Assembly: GCA_021737945.1 (NCBI GenBank)
Contig: JAIPCX010000011.1
Location: 34,856-98,855, forward strand
Source: Polynucleobacter sp.
Lineage (GTDB): Bacteria > Pseudomonadota > Gammaproteobacteria > Burkholderiales > Burkholderiaceae_D
Length of the DNA stretch: 64,000 nucleotides
Reading direction: 5' to 3'
In this document: in pieces, positions 30,198-39,851 of the stretch
Position numbering within the stretch: the first letter of the stretch is position 1
How the letters are laid out: every line of letters starts with the position of its first letter
Made by a program: the position numbers and the translations under genes
The notes under the pieces: model-generated
Database searches by the model: none
What the model saw: the letters and a program-made list of their open reading frames with translations, nothing else
What the model was told of the DNA's origin: nothing

Positions 30198-31118
30198 GTG
30201 ACTATCCCGACTATTCCGACCAAGCCCGCCATCAAAGTACCAGTCTTCCAGCTCTATGGGGAGAAGGGTCAATTACCTGTGCCTGATCGGATTCATTGTG
30301 AATCGATTGCATCCCGTAGCCGCTTGCACAATTGGGAGATTAATCCGCATCGGCATCACGGCTTGTTTCAAGTACTTTGGTTAGAGCAGGGCGAGGCTGA
30401 TTTTCAGCTCGATGGTCAACAAGGTCAGCTCATAGAGGGTTCGGTTTTGCTGGTGCCGCAGCATTGCGTGCACGGATTCAAATTTTCAAAAGATGCGCAC
30501 GGTCTAGTAGTCACCTTGGCCTATTCGTTAATCGATAGCTTAGATAGCGATTTGGCCCACGAGTTGATGACGCTTGCCGAGCCCGTTCACTGCGTGCTGC
30601 ACGATCGGGTGAGTGCAGCGGCGATTGAAGTGGGGTTGCGCGCGCTGTATTTTGAATATCAACAGCGAGATCGATATCACCAGGCCGTCATCGAATCGCT
30701 CGTTAGTACGACATTGGCCTGGTTGATGCGCGAAAATTTAGCGCAAGCACGTGACAAAGTCGGGGTGACAGTAGTACGTGCGCGCGAACATTTGGCAGGC
30801 TTTAGTGCATTGGTCGATAAGAATTTTTCTGCGCATACGACGCTGGATTATTACGCTGCTCAGCTCGGTATTAGTGTGGCTCATCTGAATGCCATTTGTC
30901 GTGAACTGAGTGGTCGATCGGCTTTGCAACTAATACACGAGCGATTAATGCTAGAGGCCAGACGCGAACTGATTTATACGTCGATGACGATTAAAGAAAT
31001 ATCCGAATTATTAGGCTTTACTGATCCTGCATATTTCACTCGTTTTTTCAAACGGCAGATGGGAATGTCACCCAAAGATTTTCGATATCAGTCGTCACAA
31101 TTAGCCAGCGCGAGATAA
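30198..31118 (+). CDS. AraC family regulator, probable PobR
   Basis: A 306-residue AraC/XylS-type regulator with an N-terminal cupin-like sensor (about 45-130, with HRHHGLFQVLWLEQGEADF) and a C-terminal double helix-turn-helix (about 205-300; ISELLGFTDPAYFTRFFKRQ). Translation starts at GTG. It is divergent from pobA with a 140-base gap, the arrangement of AraC-type PobR activators of betaproteobacteria that respond to 4-hydroxybenzoate. The ligand is inferred from context. Confidence 0.85.
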   Translation: MTIPTIPTKPAIKVPVFQLYGEKGQLPVPDRIHCESIASRSRLHNWEINPHRHHGLFQVLWLEQGEADFQLDGQQGQLIEGSVLLVPQHCVHGFKFSKDAHGLVVTLAYSLIDSLDSDLAHELMTLAEPVHCVLHDRVSAAAIEVGLRALYFEYQQRDRYHQAVIESLVSTTLAWLMRENLAQARDKVGVTVVRAREHLAGFSALVDKNFSAHTTLDYYAAQLGISVAHLNAICRELSGRSALQLIHERLMLEARRELIYTSMTIKEISELLGFTDPAYFTRFFKRQMGMSPKDFRYQSSQLASAR

Positions 31119-31148
31119 ATTTTTACACGACTTGTTTAGTTTTATCAG

Positions 31149-31177
31149 TGCCTCGCTGCCCTAAAGCAGGCGAGGCA
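31149..31177. terminator. Hairpin between convergent pobR-like and IclR genes
   Basis: TGCCTCGC (31149-31156) pairs with GCGAGGCA (31170-31177), with TGC/GCA continuing inside after a bulged G. No strong T run follows on either strand, so it is only a possible terminator. Confidence 0.45.
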
Positions 31178-31201
31178 TTGTGTTAGTTGGGTAGAGATTT
31201 T

Positions 31202-32161
31202 TCAAGTCAGAAGTACCGAAAGCTCTGAGGCTCCGTTGAGCAATACAGGTAAGAATTCGTTTTCCATTTGTTCGCGAGAAACGCGTGCCGACTGCGCGCC
31301 GATATTTAGTGCAGCAGCGACCGTGCCGGAGGCACCTCGTACTGGTACTGCAATAGATCGCAAACCAATTTCCAATTCTTCTTCTACGATGGCATAACCT
31401 TGTGCTGCTGTTTCGGCCAAAATTTCACGTAGTCTTTGTTCCGATACCACCGTACGATCAGTCAATGGAAGCAGTGGTACTCGCGCAAAATAATTATCTA
31501 GCTCTGCTTTGGATAGTGCCGCCAGCATGACGCGACCAAGTGATGTGCAGTAGGCGGGTAGACGACTGCCCGCATTTAATGCAATCGACACGATGCGGGT
31601 CGTTTGTGAGCGCGATATATACAGTACCTCACCTTGGTCTAGCACCGCCAAAGAACAGGATTCACCCACAGTAGTACTGACGTGGTTTAAACACGGCTGA
31701 GCAGACACCGTGAGCGGAGTTGATGAAAGATAGGAATAACCTAGCGCCAGGATTTTTGGTTTGAGAAAAAAATTATTTGCATCGGATCCGGCGTAACCCA
31801 GTTTTTTGAGTGTGTACAAGCAGCGTCTCACGGCGGCGCGAGGTATACCGGTTTTATGGCTTAGTTGTGCAATAGTCATCGCTCGGCGTTGGTCGGAAAA
31901 GGCTTTGACTACAGCGAGGCCGCGCGCCATGGAGGTCATAAAACTGGGATCGGTGAGTGCATCGATTTCTTGCGCGATGGTGAGTGGTGGTGTGGGTGGT
32001 GCTATGGGTATTGCTGTAGGTTCGACTATGGTTGGTGGAGCTATGACTGTCTCTGTAGGTTCGGCTATGGTTGGTGGGGCGTCTGGCTGCTCCGTCAGTG
32101 CCTGTTCGGGAGGAAAGGGCTCTGTGTGATTTTCGGTATTGAGGGGAGAAATGTTCTGCAT
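31202..32161 (-). CDS. pcaR: IclR family regulator, probable PcaR
   Basis: A 319-residue IclR regulator of the PcaR/PcaU/PobR branch. FMTSMARGLAVVKAF near residue 74 starts the winged helix, and the effector domain covers about 150-315. The first 73 residues are unusual: Pro/Thr/Ile/Glu-rich, with 13-residue repeats at 28-40 and 41-53 (APPTIxEPTxxxI) and a partial third. It is divergent from pcaI, whose upstream region has matches to the PcaR target. Activation by beta-ketoadipate is known for PcaR and inferred here. Confidence 0.85.
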   Translation of the reverse strand: MQNISPLNTENHTEPFPPEQALTEQPDAPPTIAEPTETVIAPPTIVEPTAIPIAPPTPPLTIAQEIDALTDPSFMTSMARGLAVVKAFSDQRRAMTIAQLSHKTGIPRAAVRRCLYTLKKLGYAGSDANNFFLKPKILALGYSYLSSTPLTVSAQPCLNHVSTTVGESCSLAVLDQGEVLYISRSQTTRIVSIALNAGSRLPAYCTSLGRVMLAALSKAELDNYFARVPLLPLTDRTVVSEQRLREILAETAAQGYAIVEEELEIGLRSIAVPVRGASGTVAAALNIGAQSARVSREQMENEFLPVLLNGASELSVLLT

Positions 32162-32563
32162 AGTGATGTCGCTATGAAAATGGCCGATGGGGCGAGCGTC
32201 CGAGGTGGCTTATTACGCTCGCGATGACGTGCAGCCCAATTACCGTAGCGGAACTCAATGCTTAATTGATAATCGTTGTTGTGAGCATTGCAAACTCGAT
32301 TCGGTCCCTAGTAAAAACCCATTTTTTCGTTGCGTAAGCCTGACACTGACAGCAGGCTGTCATCTCGGGGTTCGACCACCGAACACTAAATAAACAGGCA
32401 GCCTTGCAGTCGATTTATGCCCCCTATACACTGGCGGAATGTTCTCTAATCGAAACATTAGTTCGATATTCGTATTAACACTTCAGTGGGTTTTTCAATC
32501 ACATAAGCCGAAAGTGACCAGAAAAATTTTGTTTTTGGTCTCTCGTCTGTAAAGGATTTTTTC
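32162..32563. promoter_or_regulatory. pcaR/pcaI divergent regulatory region
   Basis: A 402-base region without a gene. Two direct repeats, 32441-32455 (GTTCTCTAATCGAAA) and 32461-32475 (GTTCGATATTCGTAT), lie exactly 20 bases apart and match the published-type PcaR site GTTCGATAATCGCAC in 11 and 12 of 15 positions. A further GATAATCG is at 32268-32275, nearer pcaR. TATACA at 32425-32430 is a possible -10. Confidence 0.6.
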
Positions 32564-33238
32564 GTGGTGAATAAAATTGTTCCCGGGTTGAGGGACGCGT
32601 TGGCGGGCATTCATGATGGTGCGACCATCATGATCGGTGGCTTTGGTAATGCGGGCATGCCCCGCGAATTAATCGATGGATTAATTGATCAGGGTGCGAC
32701 CGATCTAACGATAGTGAATAATAATGCTGGCAATGGCGATACGGGTTTAGCCGCACTACTGGCGGCACGTCGTGTAAAAAAAATCATTTGTTCGTTTCCG
32801 CGCCAAGCAGATTCCCACGTGTTTGATGGTCTCTACCGTAGTGGTGAATTGCAGCTGGAATTAACGCCCCAAGGAAATCTGGCAGAGCGCATTCGCGCCG
32901 CAGGTGCAGGTGTTGGTGCTTTTTTTTCGCCGACGGGTTATGGCACCTTGCTAGCAGAGGGTAAAGAGACGCGACTGATCAATGGAAAAAATTACGCCTT
33001 GGAGTATCCCATCCATGCCGACTTCGCGCTCATAAAAGCATTAAAAGCAGATCGTTGGGGCAATCTAGTTTATCGTAAAGCGGCGCGTAATTTCGGACCT
33101 ATCATGGCAATGGCGGCCAAATGCACGATAGTTCAAGTTGATCAAGTGGTCGAGTTGGGTGAATTAGATCCGGAAGTGATTGTCACCCCAGGTATTTTTG
33201 TTCAACGCATTGTTCAGGTCAACGGAGCGCCCGCATGA
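32564..33238 (+). CDS. pcaI: 3-oxoadipate CoA-transferase subunit A
   Basis: The 224-residue alpha subunit of beta-ketoadipate:succinyl-CoA transferase. The glycine-rich IGGFGNAGMP near residues 22-31 is typical. Two tandem GTG codons (32564 and 32567) could start it; AAAGGA lies upstream. The stop overlaps the pcaJ start by four bases, so subunit production is coupled. First gene of pcaIJF-HGBD. Confidence 0.94.
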   Translation: MVNKIVPGLRDALAGIHDGATIMIGGFGNAGMPRELIDGLIDQGATDLTIVNNNAGNGDTGLAALLAARRVKKIICSFPRQADSHVFDGLYRSGELQLELTPQGNLAERIRAAGAGVGAFFSPTGYGTLLAEGKETRLINGKNYALEYPIHADFALIKALKADRWGNLVYRKAARNFGPIMAMAAKCTIVQVDQVVELGELDPEVIVTPGIFVQRIVQVNGAPA

Positions 33239-33873
33239 AGCGATTCACTAGAGATGAGATCGCCAGTCGCGTGGCGCGTGATATTCCAGAAGGATCCTAT
33301 GTCAACCTTGGCATTGGTTTGCCAACTTTAGTAGCTAATCATCTCGATCCCTCCCGCGAAGTTTTTCTGCATAGCGAAAATGGTATTTTAGGTATGGGGC
33401 CGGCACCTGCTAAAGGCCAAGAAGATGAAGATTTAATTAATGCGGGTAAGCAGCCAGTGACGTTACTTACTGGCGGAGCCTATTTTCATCACGCCGATTC
33501 ATTTTCTATGATGCGTGGTGGGCATCTCGATATTTGCGTTTTAGGGGCTTTTCAAGTATCGAAGCAAGGTGATCTCGCGAATTGGCATACCGGTGCGCCC
33601 GACGCTATCCCTGCTGTTGGAGGAGCGATGGATCTAGCGATAGGAGCCAAACGCGTATTCGTGATGATGGAACATCAAACCAAAAGTGGCGAGAGCAAAA
33701 TCGTAGAACACTGTACCTATCCCTTAACAGGCATGGCGTGTGTGAGCCGTATTTATACTGATCTGGCAGTGATTGATATCACTGCGGCCGGCCTGGTCGT
33801 CCTAGAAATGGCAGAGGGGCTCACCATACCCGAGTTAGAAAAAATAACGGACGTGCCACTGAGTGCCGCCTAA
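33235..33873 (+). CDS. pcaJ: 3-oxoadipate CoA-transferase subunit B
   Basis: The 212-residue beta subunit, which holds the catalytic Glu48 in HSENGILGMGP that forms the enzyme-CoA thioester. GGAYFHHADSF and the C-terminal TIPELEKITD are typical. Starts within the end of pcaI and is followed by pcaF after 38 bases. Confidence 0.95.
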   Translation: MKRFTRDEIASRVARDIPEGSYVNLGIGLPTLVANHLDPSREVFLHSENGILGMGPAPAKGQEDEDLINAGKQPVTLLTGGAYFHHADSFSMMRGGHLDICVLGAFQVSKQGDLANWHTGAPDAIPAVGGAMDLAIGAKRVFVMMEHQTKSGESKIVEHCTYPLTGMACVSRIYTDLAVIDITAAGLVVLEMAEGLTIPELEKITDVPLSAA

Positions 33874-33911
33874 ATTACTTAGTTAATTTGACCATTAATA
33901 ATTAGAAGAGA

Positions 33912-35117
33912 ATGATGAAACAAGCCTTTATCTGTGATGCTATCCGTACACCGATTGGTCGCTTCGGTGGCGTGTTAAAAGACATGCGTGCTGATGATCT
34001 CGGTGCACTCGCACTACGTGCGCTGCAAGAACGTAGTCCCACCGTGGATTGGAGTGCAGTCAACGAAGTTATTTTTGGATGTGCAAATCAAGCCGGTGAA
34101 GATAATCGTAATGTGGCTCGTATGTCGTTGCTGCTGGCTGGTTTGCCGATAGATGTTCCGGGTGTGACGATTAATCGCTTGTGTGGTTCAGGTATGGATG
34201 CGGTGGGTACTGCTTCACGCATGATTAAATCCGGTGAAGCAGGCTTGGTGATTGCCGGCGGTGTTGAATCCATGACCCGTGCACCTTTTGTGATGGGTAA
34301 AGCCGATAGCGCTTTTTCGCGTAACGCGCAGATTTTTGACACTACGATTGGATGGCGCTTCGTTAATCCACAGATGAAAGCACTGTACGGTGTTGATTCT
34401 ATGCCTGAGACTGCAGAAAACGTTGCTACTGATTTTCACATCAGTCGCGCCGATCAAGATGCATTTGCAGTCGCTAGTCAAAACAAAGCCGCCGCAGCCC
34501 AAGCCTCCGGTGTGCTCGCTGATGAAATTTTTCCGGTGATTATTCCGCAAAAAAAAGGTGAGCCGATCACCGTGATGAATGATGAGCATCCACGTGTCAC
34601 CAGTGTAGAAGCGCTGGCTAAATTAAAAGGTGTAGTGAAAGTGGATGGCACGATCACTGCCGGTAATGCCTCAGGTGTAAATGACGGTGCGTGCGCTTTA
34701 TTGTTAGCCGATGAGGCACATAGTAAAGAGTATGGTTTGACACCGCGCGCTCGTATCATGGGTATGGCCACTGCAGGTGTTGCGCCTCGCGTGATGGGTA
34801 TTGGTCCGGTACCCGCTGTTAAAAAATTATTGCAACTGACCGGTATGACACTCGATCAAATGGATGTGATTGAGTTAAATGAAGCCTTTGCGGCTCAAGG
34901 TCTGGCAGTTTTACGTGAATTAGGTATTGCAGACAACGATGCACGCGTGAATCCGAATGGTGGAGCCATCGCCCTCGGTCATCCGCTGGGTATGAGTGGT
35001 GCGCGATTAGTTACCACGGCGATGTACCAGTTGCACAGAACCGGTGGCCGTTATGCGCTGTGTACTATGTGTATCGGTGTGGGGCAGGGCATCGCATTAA
35101 TGATTGAACGAGTGTGA
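33912..35117 (+). CDS. pcaF: Beta-ketoadipyl-CoA thiolase
   Basis: A 401-residue thiolase cleaving beta-ketoadipyl-CoA to succinyl-CoA and acetyl-CoA. The nucleophile Cys91 is in NRLCGSGMDAV; GGAIALGHPLG supplies the catalytic His and CTMCIGVGQG the second Cys. AGAAGAGA precedes the ATG. It closes the pathway and is followed by a 150-base gap with a hairpin before pcaH. Confidence 0.95.
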   Translation: MMKQAFICDAIRTPIGRFGGVLKDMRADDLGALALRALQERSPTVDWSAVNEVIFGCANQAGEDNRNVARMSLLLAGLPIDVPGVTINRLCGSGMDAVGTASRMIKSGEAGLVIAGGVESMTRAPFVMGKADSAFSRNAQIFDTTIGWRFVNPQMKALYGVDSMPETAENVATDFHISRADQDAFAVASQNKAAAAQASGVLADEIFPVIIPQKKGEPITVMNDEHPRVTSVEALAKLKGVVKVDGTITAGNASGVNDGACALLLADEAHSKEYGLTPRARIMGMATAGVAPRVMGIGPVPAVKKLLQLTGMTLDQMDVIELNEAFAAQGLAVLRELGIADNDARVNPNGGAIALGHPLGMSGARLVTTAMYQLHRTGGRYALCTMCIGVGQGIALMIERV

Positions 35118-35162
35118 GCGAATGCTACTGAATGTAGTTGAGTTGAAATCAGCCTGATCAAG

Positions 35163-35191
35163 AATGCACGCTTAGAGTTTGAGCGTGCATT
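35163..35191 (+). terminator. Hairpin between pcaF and pcaH
   Basis: AATGCACGCT (35163-35172) pairs perfectly with AGCGTGCATT (35182-35191) around a nine-base loop. No T run follows, so it may partly end pcaIJF transcripts or protect mRNA ends inside the operon. Confidence 0.5.
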
Positions 35192-35267
35192 GTAGGTTTG
35201 AGATTTATCGCCTCTGGGCGAAAATAGGCCTAAGGCCATAGAGATAATTCCCGAGACAAGGAACATC

Positions 35268-35972
35268 ATGTTGGATCTTCGTCCCTACCGCATGCCAGCG
35301 GCGGGTAGTCAGCCCGACTATCTTTCGCCAGCGTATGGGTCCACCGTTAAACGCTCTCCATCACAAGCCTTAATTCTTTTACCTCAGTCTTTATCGGAGC
35401 TGACCGGCCCTGTGTTTGGTCATGAACGTGTCGCGCCCAATGATGCAGACTTGACGCGTCAGCATGCAGGCGAACCTATCGGAGAACGCATTTTGGTGGC
35501 AGGTCGCGTGCTTGATGAAGATGGCAAAGCCGTTCCTCATACCTTGATTGAATTGTGGCAGGCGAATGCAGCCGGACGCTACCAACATAAAAATGATCAG
35601 CATCAAGCACCGTTAGATTCTAACTTTACCGGTACCGGTCGAACCATCACCGATGCAGAAGGAAATTATCGTTTCACGACGATACGACCGGGCGCTTATC
35701 CTTGGCGTAATCATCCCAATGCTTGGCGACCCGCACATATTCATTTCTCATTATTTGGTCAGGCATTTGCAACACGCTTAGTCACTCAGATGTATTTTCC
35801 AGGTGACCCGCTGCTGGAATTTGATCCTATCTATAACAGCGTGCCAGATGAACGTGCGCGCCAACGAATGATTTCGCAATTCGCATTGGATTTGACCGAA
35901 CCTGATTTTGCCTTAGGCTTTCGCTTCGATATCATTTTGCGCGGCCGGCATGCAACGCCGATGGAGAAATGA
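35268..35972 (+). CDS. pcaH: Protocatechuate 3,4-dioxygenase beta subunit
   Basis: The 234-residue iron-bearing subunit that opens protocatechuate between its hydroxyl groups. The Fe(III) ligands are readable as Tyr105, Tyr144, His157 and His159 (RPAHIHF), each three positions before those of the Pseudomonas enzyme. AAGGAA precedes the ATG. The pcaG start comes 1 base after its stop. Confidence 0.96.
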   Translation: MLDLRPYRMPAAGSQPDYLSPAYGSTVKRSPSQALILLPQSLSELTGPVFGHERVAPNDADLTRQHAGEPIGERILVAGRVLDEDGKAVPHTLIELWQANAAGRYQHKNDQHQAPLDSNFTGTGRTITDAEGNYRFTTIRPGAYPWRNHPNAWRPAHIHFSLFGQAFATRLVTQMYFPGDPLLEFDPIYNSVPDERARQRMISQFALDLTEPDFALGFRFDIILRGRHATPMEK

Positions 35973-35973
35973 G

Positions 35974-36543
35974 ATGAGTACAGGATACACACCATCGCAA
36001 ACAGTCGGACCGTATTTGCACATAGGCCTAGATTGGTTAAACACGACTGAATTAGTGACATCCGATAGTGCAGGTGAGCGTTGCATCATTCAAGGTCAGT
36101 TGCGCGATGCGGATGGCTTACCTATACCGGATGGCATGTTAGAAATTTGGCAGGCTAATTCGCATGGTAAGTACGCTCATCCCTTGGATAATCGCGATTT
36201 ACCGATAGAAAAAAGTTTTACGGGTTTTGGACGCACACCGACCGATGCTAATGGGCGCTTTCGTTTTTCTACTATTAAGCCAGGCCGTGTGCCTGCAGCT
36301 AACGGCACCTTGCAAGCGCCACATATTTTGGTGGCTATTTTTGCGCGTGGCTTAATCAAGCAATTAGTTACGCGCATTTATTTTCCTGGTGATGATCATG
36401 CAGCGGATCAGGTCATGCTGCAGGTGCCTGTTGAGCGCCGCGCTACACTGATCGCAAACGTCGTTGAAGGCCAGTCGGGTGTGTTGGAGTGGAATGTCGC
36501 CATTGGTGGTGGAGTCCATGAAACCGTTTTTTTTGAACTATGA
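35974..36543 (+). CDS. pcaG: Protocatechuate 3,4-dioxygenase alpha subunit
   Basis: The 189-residue alpha subunit, homologous to PcaH but without a full iron site. The start MSTGYTPSQTVGPY is typical, and GGAGA lies just upstream inside the end of pcaH; an in-frame ATG 24 bases earlier is less likely. It pairs with pcaH to form the dioxygenase protomer. Confidence 0.94.
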   Translation: MSTGYTPSQTVGPYLHIGLDWLNTTELVTSDSAGERCIIQGQLRDADGLPIPDGMLEIWQANSHGKYAHPLDNRDLPIEKSFTGFGRTPTDANGRFRFSTIKPGRVPAANGTLQAPHILVAIFARGLIKQLVTRIYFPGDDHAADQVMLQVPVERRATLIANVVEGQSGVLEWNVAIGGGVHETVFFEL

Positions 36544-36567
36544 TTTCATTCGAAAGTTGTTCTTTCC

Positions 36568-37923
36568 ATGACAGACCATCGCCTGACCTCTGCCTTATTT
36601 TCTTCTGATGGAATGAGGGCTATTTTCTCTTCCAACCATACAGTGCAATGCATGCTCGATGTAGAAGCTGCCTTGGCGCGCGCACTCGCGCAAGAAGGCG
36701 TGATTCCTACGCAATCTGTTACGGCGATAGTGAACGCGTGCCGCGCTGATCAGATCGATATTCAATTACTGACGATGGACGCACGCCAGTCAGGCAATTT
36801 AGCGATTCCTTTGGTAAAGCAGCTGACTGCTAAAGTCGCTGCGGTTGATGCGCAGGCAGCGCGCCATGTGCACTGGGGTGCAACTAGTCAAGACATCATT
36901 GATACCGGTTTGATTTTGCAGCTGTGCCAGGCCATTGATGTAATGACTAGTGAACTCGCTGAAGTAGCGGATGCCTTGGCAGCGCATGCGCATCACCATC
37001 GTGCTACACCCATGATAGGGCGCACTTGGATGCAGCATGCATTACCCATTACGTTTGGATTAAAAGCAGCGGGTTGGTTAGATGCGATTCTGCGTCATCA
37101 AGAGCGACTCGTCATCGTGCGAAAAAATATCTCCGTGCTGCAATTCGGTGGCGCTGCAGGTTCGTTAGCGAGTCTCGGAGATAAAGGATTAACCGTCAGT
37201 CAGGCGTTAGCGAATGAGCTTCAACTCACATTACCAGCTGTACCTTGGCATACCCATCGTGATCGCATTGCTGAAGTGGGTACCGCGCTGGGATTGTTAA
37301 CCGGTACCTTAGGAAAAATAGCGCGCGATATTTCTTTGCATGCGCAAACTGAAATTGCTGAATTGTCAGAATCCAGTAGTCAAGGACGAGGCGGTTCTTC
37401 CACCATGCCGCATAAACGTAATCCGGTCGGATGTGCTGCGATACTCGCAACTGCTCATCGCGTACCGGCGCTGGTATCTACTTTATTGACTTGCATGGTG
37501 CAAGAGCATGAGCGTGCGCTCGGTGGCTGGCAAGCGGAGTGGGAAACCTTGCCAGAAATTATTGAGCTTAGCTCTGGAGCACTTCAGCAATTGCGCGATG
37601 TTATTCAGGGTATGACAGTCAATGCAGAGCGTATGAGCAGCAATATAGCTATGACTCATGGTTTGGTTATGGCCGAGTCCGTGTCGATTGCATTAAGTAA
37701 TCATCTGGGTCGTGCCGCCGCTCACGAGCTGGTAGAAGTCGCTTGTGCGCAAGCAATCGCTACCGATAAATCATTGTTTGACATCTTGCAGGCTGATAAG
37801 CACGTTAGTAGCTTGATTTCTAGAGACGAACTTCAAAAGTTAGTTGATCCTGTCAATTATCTCGGGCAGGCAGAAACGTTTGTCGATCGTGTTCTCACAG
37901 AACATCGTCACCGCAAGCACTGA
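36568..37923 (+). CDS. pcaB: 3-carboxy-cis,cis-muconate cycloisomerase
   Basis: A 451-residue fumarase/aspartase-superfamily enzyme that lactonises carboxymuconate to gamma-carboxymuconolactone. The signature GGSSTMPHKRNPVGC (near residue 270-285) carries the catalytic serine loop; HWGATSQDIIDTG is also present. It follows pcaG by 24 bases and precedes pcaD. Confidence 0.94.
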   Translation: MTDHRLTSALFSSDGMRAIFSSNHTVQCMLDVEAALARALAQEGVIPTQSVTAIVNACRADQIDIQLLTMDARQSGNLAIPLVKQLTAKVAAVDAQAARHVHWGATSQDIIDTGLILQLCQAIDVMTSELAEVADALAAHAHHHRATPMIGRTWMQHALPITFGLKAAGWLDAILRHQERLVIVRKNISVLQFGGAAGSLASLGDKGLTVSQALANELQLTLPAVPWHTHRDRIAEVGTALGLLTGTLGKIARDISLHAQTEIAELSESSSQGRGGSSTMPHKRNPVGCAAILATAHRVPALVSTLLTCMVQEHERALGGWQAEWETLPEIIELSSGALQQLRDVIQGMTVNAERMSSNIAMTHGLVMAESVSIALSNHLGRAAAHELVEVACAQAIATDKSLFDILQADKHVSSLISRDELQKLVDPVNYLGQAETFVDRVLTEHRHRKH

Positions 37924-37960
37924 TTTCCAGCCCGTATGAATTTCAACTACAGGAGTCTCT

Positions 37961-38755
37961 ATGCCTTTCTATGAAACAGGCACCGGCCGATTGCATTACG
38001 AGCTTGAGGGTCCCGAGCAAGCTCCGGTATTAGTGATGTCGAATTCACTAGGTACTAACTTATCAATGTGGCTGCCGCAACTGCCTGAGCTGTCTGAGCA
38101 TTTCCGCGTTTTGCGTTATGACACGCGTGGACATGGAGGCTCTGATGTATCGCAAGGGCCGTACACCATTGCACAGCTCGGTGGCGATGTGCTGTCGTTG
38201 TTGGATGGATTAAAAATAGAGCGCGCACATTTTTGTGGCTTATCCATGGGCGGTATGACAGGTATTTGGTTGGGTGTTTATGCACCATCGCGCATTGATC
38301 GTTTAGCACTGTGTAATACCAGTGCTGCCATTGGTGTGCCTGAAATCTGGAATACGCGGATTACCAAAGTCAAACAAGACGGTATGGAGAGCATTATTGA
38401 TGGCGTGCTTGAGCGCTGGTTCACCGCAGGTTTTCTTGCGCATGCTCCGGCCCAAGTAGATCGCGTCAGAAAAATGCTGCAAGAGACGTCGGTTGAAGGT
38501 TATGTCGCGAACTGCGCTGCGGTACGGGATATGGATCAGCGCGCCAATCTAAGTTCTATCACTGCGCCCACCTTAGTTATAGGCGGTAAACATGACAAGT
38601 CCACACCGCCAGAACATGGCGAACTCATTTCCCGATCGATTAAAGGCTCACGTTATGTCGAGCTTAATGCGGCGCATTTATCTAACTGGGAAGTCGCGCA
38701 AGCCTTTACTCAAACCTTGTTAGATTTTTTACTTAATAAAAATTCTAATCATTAA
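37961..38755 (+). CDS. pcaD: 3-oxoadipate enol-lactonase
   Basis: A 264-residue alpha/beta hydrolase hydrolysing beta-ketoadipate enol-lactone. The nucleophile lies in CGLSMGG (near residue 92) and the His in NAAHLSNWE near the C-terminus. A strong CAGGAG precedes ATG. Last gene of the pca set; there is no PcaC domain fused to it, so decarboxylation of gamma-carboxymuconolactone must come from another gene. Confidence 0.94.
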   Translation: MPFYETGTGRLHYELEGPEQAPVLVMSNSLGTNLSMWLPQLPELSEHFRVLRYDTRGHGGSDVSQGPYTIAQLGGDVLSLLDGLKIERAHFCGLSMGGMTGIWLGVYAPSRIDRLALCNTSAAIGVPEIWNTRITKVKQDGMESIIDGVLERWFTAGFLAHAPAQVDRVRKMLQETSVEGYVANCAAVRDMDQRANLSSITAPTLVIGGKHDKSTPPEHGELISRSIKGSRYVELNAAHLSNWEVAQAFTQTLLDFLLNKNSNH

Positions 38756-38923
38756 GTAAGCATACTTGGTTGCAAAAAATAGTAGCAAACTGCCAGAATA
38801 GCGGAGCTAGGTTATAGTTTAGCTTTGTTAATTAAGCCGTTAGCTTAGTATCATTCCTAGAAAAATAGCTCGTTTTAATTTTTTGAGTGCGTCCTTAAAA
38901 ATATAATAAAAAGAAAGGTCATT

Positions 38924-39838
38924 ATGTCATCATCTCAATCGAATGCTAAGCCACAGATCGCCGTGATGGGTGCGGGATCTGTGGGTTGTTTTTTTGGAGC
39001 CATGCTAGCGCGAGCAGGTTTTCCTGTAACGCTAATTGGTCGACCCGTTCATGTGGATGCCGTCAATCAGCATGGGTTATTCCTAGAGACTAAAAAGTTT
39101 TCTGAGCATGTCGCCATGAAAGCCGTTACCGGTGCATCGGGTGTTAAGGGTGCGCGCCTTGTGCTGTTTTGCGTTAAATCTACAGACAGCGAATCAGCAG
39201 CGCGCGAGATCGCGCCTTACTTAGAACCTGATGCTGTAATCGTGACACTGCAAAATGGCGCCGAGAGTCCTGAATTGTTGAGGCAGCTATTACCGCAGCG
39301 AGTGATACCAGCGGTGGTGTATGTCGCGACTGAGATGGCCGGATCTGGTCATGTGAAGCATCACGGGCGAGGTGAGTTAGTGATTGGTGATGCGCCTGAG
39401 AGTGCCGATGTGAAGCAGTGGTTTCATGAGGCCGAGGTGCCGGTTGAAGTATCCAAGAATGTGATGGGTCCGCTATGGGCTAAGCTGATTATCAACTGTG
39501 CCTACAATGCTTTGTCAGCCATTGCGCAAAAAATGTATGGTGAGATGGTGCAGGTCGATGGTATTCCAGCGCTGATGGAAACTGTTGTGACTGAATGTCT
39601 CGCCGTCGCAAAAGCAGAGGGTATTCAAGTACCTGGCGATATGTATGCGACTGTTAGAAATCTGGCCAGCACCATGGCGACTCAATATTCATCCACTGCA
39701 CAAGATTTGGCGCGTGGTAAAAAAACAGAAATTGATTACCTCAATGGTTATGTGTGCCGACTGGGTGTAAAACACGGAGTGCCAACGCCCGTTAACCAAA
39801 CCTTGCTCACCTTAGTAAAACTGGTGTCAAAGAATTAA
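38924..39838 (+). CDS. 2-dehydropantoate 2-reductase family protein
   Basis: A 304-residue NADPH-dependent reductase of the PanE/ApbA family. The Rossmann motif GAGSVGCFFGA is at residues 16-26, and the C-terminal domain has the LWAKLIINCAYNALSA segment with the catalytic Lys. It may make pantoate or act on another 2-oxo acid; many genomes have PanE paralogues. Preceded by a 168-base AT-rich gap and a strong AAAGAAAGG site; a small cupin gene follows after 13 bases. Confidence 0.88.
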   Translation: MSSSQSNAKPQIAVMGAGSVGCFFGAMLARAGFPVTLIGRPVHVDAVNQHGLFLETKKFSEHVAMKAVTGASGVKGARLVLFCVKSTDSESAAREIAPYLEPDAVIVTLQNGAESPELLRQLLPQRVIPAVVYVATEMAGSGHVKHHGRGELVIGDAPESADVKQWFHEAEVPVEVSKNVMGPLWAKLIINCAYNALSAIAQKMYGEMVQVDGIPALMETVVTECLAVAKAEGIQVPGDMYATVRNLASTMATQYSSTAQDLARGKKTEIDYLNGYVCRLGVKHGVPTPVNQTLLTLVKLVSKN

Positions 39839-39851
39839 AAAAGGAATAGAA

